Source: Nitrospira sp. (GTDB lineage Bacteria; Nitrospirota; Nitrospiria; Nitrospirales; Nitrospiraceae). Taken from it: DNA of 64,000 nt. The notes under the pieces are model-generated. The model saw nothing but the letters and a program-made list of their open reading frames with translations, was not told the origin of the DNA and did not search any database. The position numbers and the translations under genes were made by a program. Of the stretch, positions 60,696 to 64,000 are shown in pieces; within the stretch, counting starts at the first letter, position 1, and each line of letters begins with the position of its first letter. The DNA lies in the NCBI GenBank assembly GCA_024760525.1, contig CP060499.1, positions 3,369,501 through 3,433,500 on the forward strand. Direction: 5' to 3'.

Positions 60696-60733
60696 GCGCG
60701 GCATCCTAACAACCCATTACGCGCTTGTAAATC
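60460..60733 (+). repeat. direct repeat copy 2 (flanks mazEF on the right)
   Basis: Second copy of the 274-base repeat at 59487-59760, same orientation. The two copies flank about 700 bases carrying mazEF. Confidence 0.9.
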
Positions 60734-60887
60734 AAACGCTGGCCAGTCGTTCTTATTAACCATAGCAACCGCACAATAGGCCGCCGTCCGTTCACTTTTC
60801 TGTTGGATTGACAGCACTAGTGATGAAGGCAACTACCACGCGTATCGGCGCTTGCGGTTTCGCTCCGCCTGGGTCATATAGACTCTC

Positions 60888-61508
60888 ATGCTCACCCTCA
60901 TTCAGTTTCCCTGGTCCCCCTTCTGCATCACGATCAGGCACATCCTGACACGCCATCGTATTCGGTTTCGGCTCCACAACATCGCCTACCATGAGCGGGC
61001 TCCGATCATTAAAGCGACAAAGGGACAGGGGCATACGGTGCCCTGCGTGATTGATGGGAAACGGAGCATCTGTGACCGAACGGACTTCGGGCAGGAAGTT
61101 GCGCATTACGTGAATCGGCGCTATCAGCTTAACCTCTTTCCCAAAGACCTCGATGGGCTGCAGCTGATTCTCTCCCGCTATATCGAAAACGATTTGGAGT
61201 CGGTGGGATTCAAGGTGAACGATACCTATGTGATCCCAACCCGCCCTCTCATCGAACGGACGATGCTCATTCGCCACAAGGAGCGGAAATTCGGAAGAGG
61301 ATGCGTCCGAGAATGGACCACCCACCGACGGTATCTGTGCACTCAGTTTGCAGAACTTTTGAAGCCGATCGACAGCATGCTAGCAACCTCACCGTTTCTT
61401 CTGGCCGATCGCCCGTTGTTCGTGGATTACAATCTATACGGCATACTGGGCAACTACCTATTCAACGGAAAGACGAGATTGCCCAATCTCAGACACCTGC
61501 GACGCTGA
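60888..61508 (+). CDS. glutathione S-transferase-like protein
   Basis: A 206-residue protein with an N-terminal thioredoxin-like domain (LTLIQFPWSPFCITIRHIL, the SPFC site in place of CxxC; GHTVPCVIDGKRSICDRTDFGQEVAHYV with the cis-Pro) and an all-helical C-terminal domain ending in FLLADRPLFVDYNLYGILGNYLF, the GST N-capping box. A minus-strand frame of similar length across it is a shadow. Substrate unknown. The downstream gap 61509-61689 holds the next promoter. Confidence 0.85.
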   Translation: MLTLIQFPWSPFCITIRHILTRHRIRFRLHNIAYHERAPIIKATKGQGHTVPCVIDGKRSICDRTDFGQEVAHYVNRRYQLNLFPKDLDGLQLILSRYIENDLESVGFKVNDTYVIPTRPLIERTMLIRHKERKFGRGCVREWTTHRRYLCTQFAELLKPIDSMLATSPFLLADRPLFVDYNLYGILGNYLFNGKTRLPNLRHLRR

Positions 61509-61670
61509 TATCAGACGATGAATTCCATATGACTGAAGCGCCAACTTTCTCAACCTAGGTCATTTCCCGCTCTATAACCGCATCGCTGTCGTTAAGACCC
61601 AGCCACCGTCACGCGCGAGAGGCCCTCGCATAAACTTTCACCTCGCCGCTCCTCAAATCGTCCCAATTTT

Positions 61671-61679
61671 TGCTATACT
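61671..61679 (+). promoter_or_regulatory. extended -10 promoter of the first PilZ gene
   Basis: TGCTATACT is a perfect TGn plus TATACT; no good -35 is seen, as expected for an extended -10 promoter. Initiation near 61687 is only about three bases from the ATG at 61690, predicting an essentially leaderless mRNA. Confidence 0.5.
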
Positions 61680-61689
61680 TCTCTTCATC

Positions 61690-62088
61690 ATGTCCTCAGA
61701 TACCCCTACTCCTTCGCCTAATGGGCAAGACCGCCGAGAATATTACCGGATCAACGTCACGCTGCCCATTCGCCTTCAGCCTGAGACGGACGACACTGAA
61801 GGGGAGTTCACCGAGAAATCCGTCAATCTGAGCGGGGGCGGCATCGGGGTGGTGGTCGAGACACTCCACCAGGCCGGCGAGATTCTCACGTGCAGCCTGC
61901 TCCTTCCTGACCAGGTGCTCTTCAAGTCCCCCATCGAAGTGTTGCGGCTGGTTCCCATCGCCTATCCAGGCAACACCTATCGTCTCCACGCCCGCTTCAT
62001 TCGGATGACCACACAGAACCGGGAATTGCTGATCAAATATGTCTTGCAGTTCCAGCGTTATCACCTTGCCAGACACTATTCCGTCTGA
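61690..62088 (+). CDS. PilZ-domain protein
   Basis: A 132-residue stand-alone PilZ protein. The cyclic-di-GMP binding elements are RREYYRINVTLP (RxxxR) and NLSGGGIGV, an N-x-S-x-x-G version of the usual D-x-S-x-x-G motif. Both arginines are present, so binding is plausible. No ribosome-binding site precedes the ATG (see the promoter at 61671). A second PilZ gene follows within 60 bases. Confidence 0.88.
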   Translation: MSSDTPTPSPNGQDRREYYRINVTLPIRLQPETDDTEGEFTEKSVNLSGGGIGVVVETLHQAGEILTCSLLLPDQVLFKSPIEVLRLVPIAYPGNTYRLHARFIRMTTQNRELLIKYVLQFQRYHLARHYSV

Positions 62089-62145
62089 CACGATTCCGCC
62101 TAAACGTGCCCTGCCCACTCTTCTGGCAGCAGGCAATCCAATTTG

Positions 62146-62586
62146 ATGACTCGGAGTCGTCCCCACGAAAGGGGGATTCACTCACCGGTAGAAGGCCGAC
62201 TAAACTGGGCAACCGTGGAAGCCACACGCACCTATCAACGTCACCACTACCGAGTGCCGCTTGCCGTGCAGTACCCGGTGATGTTTTCCGACGCAGAGAT
62301 GATTGCTGAAGGGAAAGTCGTAAACCTCACAGTGTTCGGCTGCACAATTGAATGTACCGATACCGTACCGGAAAAGACGACGCTCCAAGTGCGGCTGATC
62401 CTGCCGGATCAAACACAGTCTCTACCGGTTGACGAGGCCGAGGTCCGATGGGTCCAGGGTAATCGAATAGGTCTTCAGTTTCACAAAGTGGAGCGGGCGG
62501 CGGATTTTCGGTTGCACGGCTTTGTGTGGGACCGCATGCTCGAACGGCTCCGGACCATTGCTCAGGAAGGGTTTTCCACCTCCTGA
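62146..62586 (+). CDS. PilZ-domain protein, divergent motif
   Basis: A protein of about 146 residues with a PilZ fold: YQRHHYRVPLAVQYPV (RxxxR) and VNLTVFGCTIECTD, where the second motif is N-L-T-V-F-G (Thr for Ser). Strand pattern and the C-terminal VRWVQGNRIGLQFHKV match the family. The start is uncertain: ATG at 62146 is used, but a GTG at 62215, nearer the domain, is possible. Its last 25 bases overlap the end of the convergent flippase-like gene. Confidence 0.82.
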   Translation: MTRSRPHERGIHSPVEGRLNWATVEATRTYQRHHYRVPLAVQYPVMFSDAEMIAEGKVVNLTVFGCTIECTDTVPEKTTLQVRLILPDQTQSLPVDEAEVRWVQGNRIGLQFHKVERAADFRLHGFVWDRMLERLRTIAQEGFSTS

Positions 62587-63569
62587 TCCTGAGGAATTCT
62601 GCCTTTTCCTACCATCGCCAAGCACAAGAGTCCGATGCCGATCCAGACGAGTTCGCGGAACCGTCGCAGCAATGCGAAGGTGATTCCCGTCACGTCACTG
62701 TAGCCGAACGCTTGGAGTAACAGAAGATTGCCGGCATCCTGGGCACCCAAACTGCCGGGGATAAAGAAGGATCCGCCCTTGATAAATACCGCGAGCGCCC
62801 CTATGGAGAGAGCGGACAAGACACTCACTGAACCGCCGAGTAAGTAAATGATCCCGAACACCTCCAACGATTCAGCCATCCAGCCCAAAAAGTACACCCC
62901 CATCGACGCATAAAAGGCCTTTTGATGATGGCTGTAGAAATTCCGAATCGTCTGGTCGATCGAGCGCAAGTGCTCTTCCTCTGCTTCCAGGCTCTTGATT
63001 CGCAATCCAAGTTTCTTAACAAGCGATAAGATCGACGCAAAGAGTCCCCGGTGTTGGATGAATACGAACCCTGCGATTGAACACACCAACAGGCCGACAC
63101 TCAACAGCGCCGCCGTGATCGTCTGCCCGGCCGAACTCCCGGCACCGAGAATCCAAAAGGCCAAGGCGATTCCCATGAGGATATAAAACACTTCGGCAAT
63201 CGTCATCGTCGTCTTGGCAATCACGACTGAAGCGGCCCCTTCTGTCATGGGAACGTCATACTTTTTGAGCAGATAGGCCTTCAGCGGTTCGCCCCCCAGA
63301 TAGGCCGTCGGAGTGGTCATATTCACCACCTCACCGGCGGTCCGAATCGTCAGCAGTCGCCAAAACGGAACCCCTTGCGCCGCCCGCCCCAACACCACTT
63401 TCCACCCATAGGCTTCGACGGAATACATCATGAAAGACGGGATCAGGACGGCGAGCAACGATGCCGGACCGAGTCGTGTCGCGGCTTCGTAGATATTGGC
63501 GGGGCCAATATGCCAGACAAGAAGGCTCAGGACGATGAGGCCAAGGGCGAGTAGGATATAGCGCAACAC
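62562..63569 (-). CDS. lysylphosphatidylglycerol synthase-type flippase domain membrane protein
   Basis: A 335-residue integral membrane protein with about eight hydrophobic segments, related to the UPF0104/AglD2 family. Visible blocks are LLAVLIPSFMMYSVEAYGWKVVL, RTAGEVVNMTTPTAYLGGEPLKAYLL (family signature), EGAASVVIAKTTMTIAEVFY and GSLGAQDAGNLLLLQAFGYSDVTGITFALLRRFRELVW. It has no catalytic lysyl-transfer domain, so it is probably a lipid flippase-like protein of unknown substrate. The start is a GTG at 63569, 24 bases after the CDP-alcohol phosphatidyltransferase. Confidence 0.9.
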   Translation of the reverse strand: MLRYILLALGLIVLSLLVWHIGPANIYEAATRLGPASLLAVLIPSFMMYSVEAYGWKVVLGRAAQGVPFWRLLTIRTAGEVVNMTTPTAYLGGEPLKAYLLKKYDVPMTEGAASVVIAKTTMTIAEVFYILMGIALAFWILGAGSSAGQTITAALLSVGLLVCSIAGFVFIQHRGLFASILSLVKKLGLRIKSLEAEEEHLRSIDQTIRNFYSHHQKAFYASMGVYFLGWMAESLEVFGIIYLLGGSVSVLSALSIGALAVFIKGGSFFIPGSLGAQDAGNLLLLQAFGYSDVTGITFALLRRFRELVWIGIGLLCLAMVGKGRIPQDQEVENPS

Positions 63570-63593
63570 GTTAGTCGGATGGCGAACGCGGCA

Positions 63594-64000
63594 TTATGGT
63601 CGAGGAGACGAGACGGCAGACGGGCGGATGACCCAGACCATGGCGCCGGCAAATAGTAAGGAGCCGGCTGCCGCAAAGAGAAGAAACCAATAGAGTTGAT
63701 CGAACAACGCAAACCCCAGCAAGGCCGCCGAGAAATCGCGGCTGGCGACATTTTTCAGCATGACATCCGCCCAAGCCGCATGATCGGGAGTGCTCCATCC
63801 GCTGACTGCTTTGATCTTTTGCGCCTTCTCGACCAGCAACAATGAGATCCCATTGCCCAAGACCGCCGCAACGCCGAGCATGAGTGGAATCCAGTCATCC
63901 TCTCGCCCGATCTGCGTCGTATACAGCCCTACGGCGATACCCGCAAAAATCGCCATGTGAACGATGTTGTCCAGGACAATATCCAGCCAGGCGCCGAGGG
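63594..64000 (-). CDS. CDP-alcohol phosphatidyltransferase family protein, 5' end cut by window edge
   Basis: The frame runs open to the right edge. Its first visible residues GAWLDIVLDNIVH are the second half of the CDP-alcohol phosphotransferase motif (G-x3-D-x3-D), followed by four hydrophobic segments. The upstream D-x2-D-G-x2-A-R half is outside the window. It differs from pgsA at 29601 in sequence, so the alcohol acceptor is unknown. Adjacent and co-directional with the flippase-like gene, suggesting a lipid or polar-head-group pathway. Confidence 0.8.
   Translation of the reverse strand, partial: LGAWLDIVLDNIVHMAIFAGIAVGLYTTQIGREDDWIPLMLGVAAVLGNGISLLLVEKAQKIKAVSGWSTPDHAAWADVMLKNVASRDFSAALLGFALFDQLYWFLLFAAAGSLLFAGAMVWVIRPSAVSSPRP

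Noticed and set aside
60792..61325. A 177-codon minus-strand frame
   Set aside because: It lies antisense to a clear GST-like gene, has no recognisable motif and is explained as a shadow.
1..64000. CRISPR array or prophage
   Set aside because: No regularly spaced short repeats and no phage structural, integrase or lysis genes were seen; short repeats present are operators, IS ends or the cstA duplication.

Overview
The window reads as a chromosomal stretch of a Gram-negative, meso-diaminopimelate bacterium, most likely a Nitrospira-type member of the Nitrospirota. This is inference from overall protein character and gene order; no rRNA or other phylogenetic marker was searched. Supporting points are moderately high GC, a long fatty-acid/ribosomal operon, a CTC-type L25, a PilS/PilR/PilC set, an ImuB-DnaE2 pair and an intact division/cell-wall cluster whose MurE carries the DNPR signature of meso-DAP-adding enzymes. 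Nearly all of the window is ordinary, tightly packed, vertically inherited sequence. I found no tRNA, rRNA or CRISPR array.

Layout. 1-2541 (minus): folate/pantothenate genes folD-metF-panB, with panB cut by the left edge. 2664-5317 (plus): a secreted NHL beta-propeller protein, a Cys-rich/His-tailed protein and a tandem Usp protein. 5423-14383 (minus): one long run rpsF-ssb-rpsR-yceD-rpmF-plsX-fabH-fabD-fabG-acpP-fabF-rnc, followed by a secreted cyclophilin. 14616-18900 (plus): an ImuB-like clamp-binding Y-family protein translationally coupled to DnaE2, behind a perfect palindromic operator candidate. 18988-20160 (plus): a Fic-family protein with tandem inverted-repeat operators that run onto its start codon. 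20387-24974 (minus): ispE, prs, rplY, pth, ychF, preceded by pilC-pilS-pilR (24967-29453). 29601-31748: pgsA, a small unknown gene and a serine hydrolase.

31826-52725 (minus) is a 21-kb division/cell-wall (dcw) cluster: rsmH-ftsL-ftsI-murE-murF-mraY-murD-ftsW-murG-murC-murB-ddl-ftsQ-ftsA-ftsZ-pgeF-yggS-proC-yggT-divIVA. Most junctions are ATGA or TGATG overlaps. It is driven by a strong sigma70-type promoter with three 10-bp TGGK repeats just downstream. These look like an MraZ operator, yet mraZ is absent from the cluster.

Immediately upstream of that promoter sits a 1.9-kb IS1595-type element (52774-54699) bounded by 17-bp inverted repeats. It carries, besides its transposase, a passenger gene for a HEPN-like protein with an Rx4H motif. 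The right-hand 9 kb is more accessory: a secreted protein with C-terminal degenerate repeats, a YCF48-like lipoprotein, yajQ, cstA, a mazEF toxin-antitoxin pair flanked by a 274-bp direct repeat (the 5' end of cstA and its truncated copy), a glutathione-S-transferase-like protein, two PilZ-domain proteins, a flippase-like membrane protein and a CDP-alcohol phosphatidyltransferase cut by the right edge.

The most unusual signals are the IS1595 element with its HEPN passenger, the MraZ-type operator without mraZ, the palindromic operator before imuB-dnaE2, the fic autoregulatory-looking repeats, the cstA duplication around mazEF, and three promoters placed so close to start codons that leaderless mRNAs are predicted.
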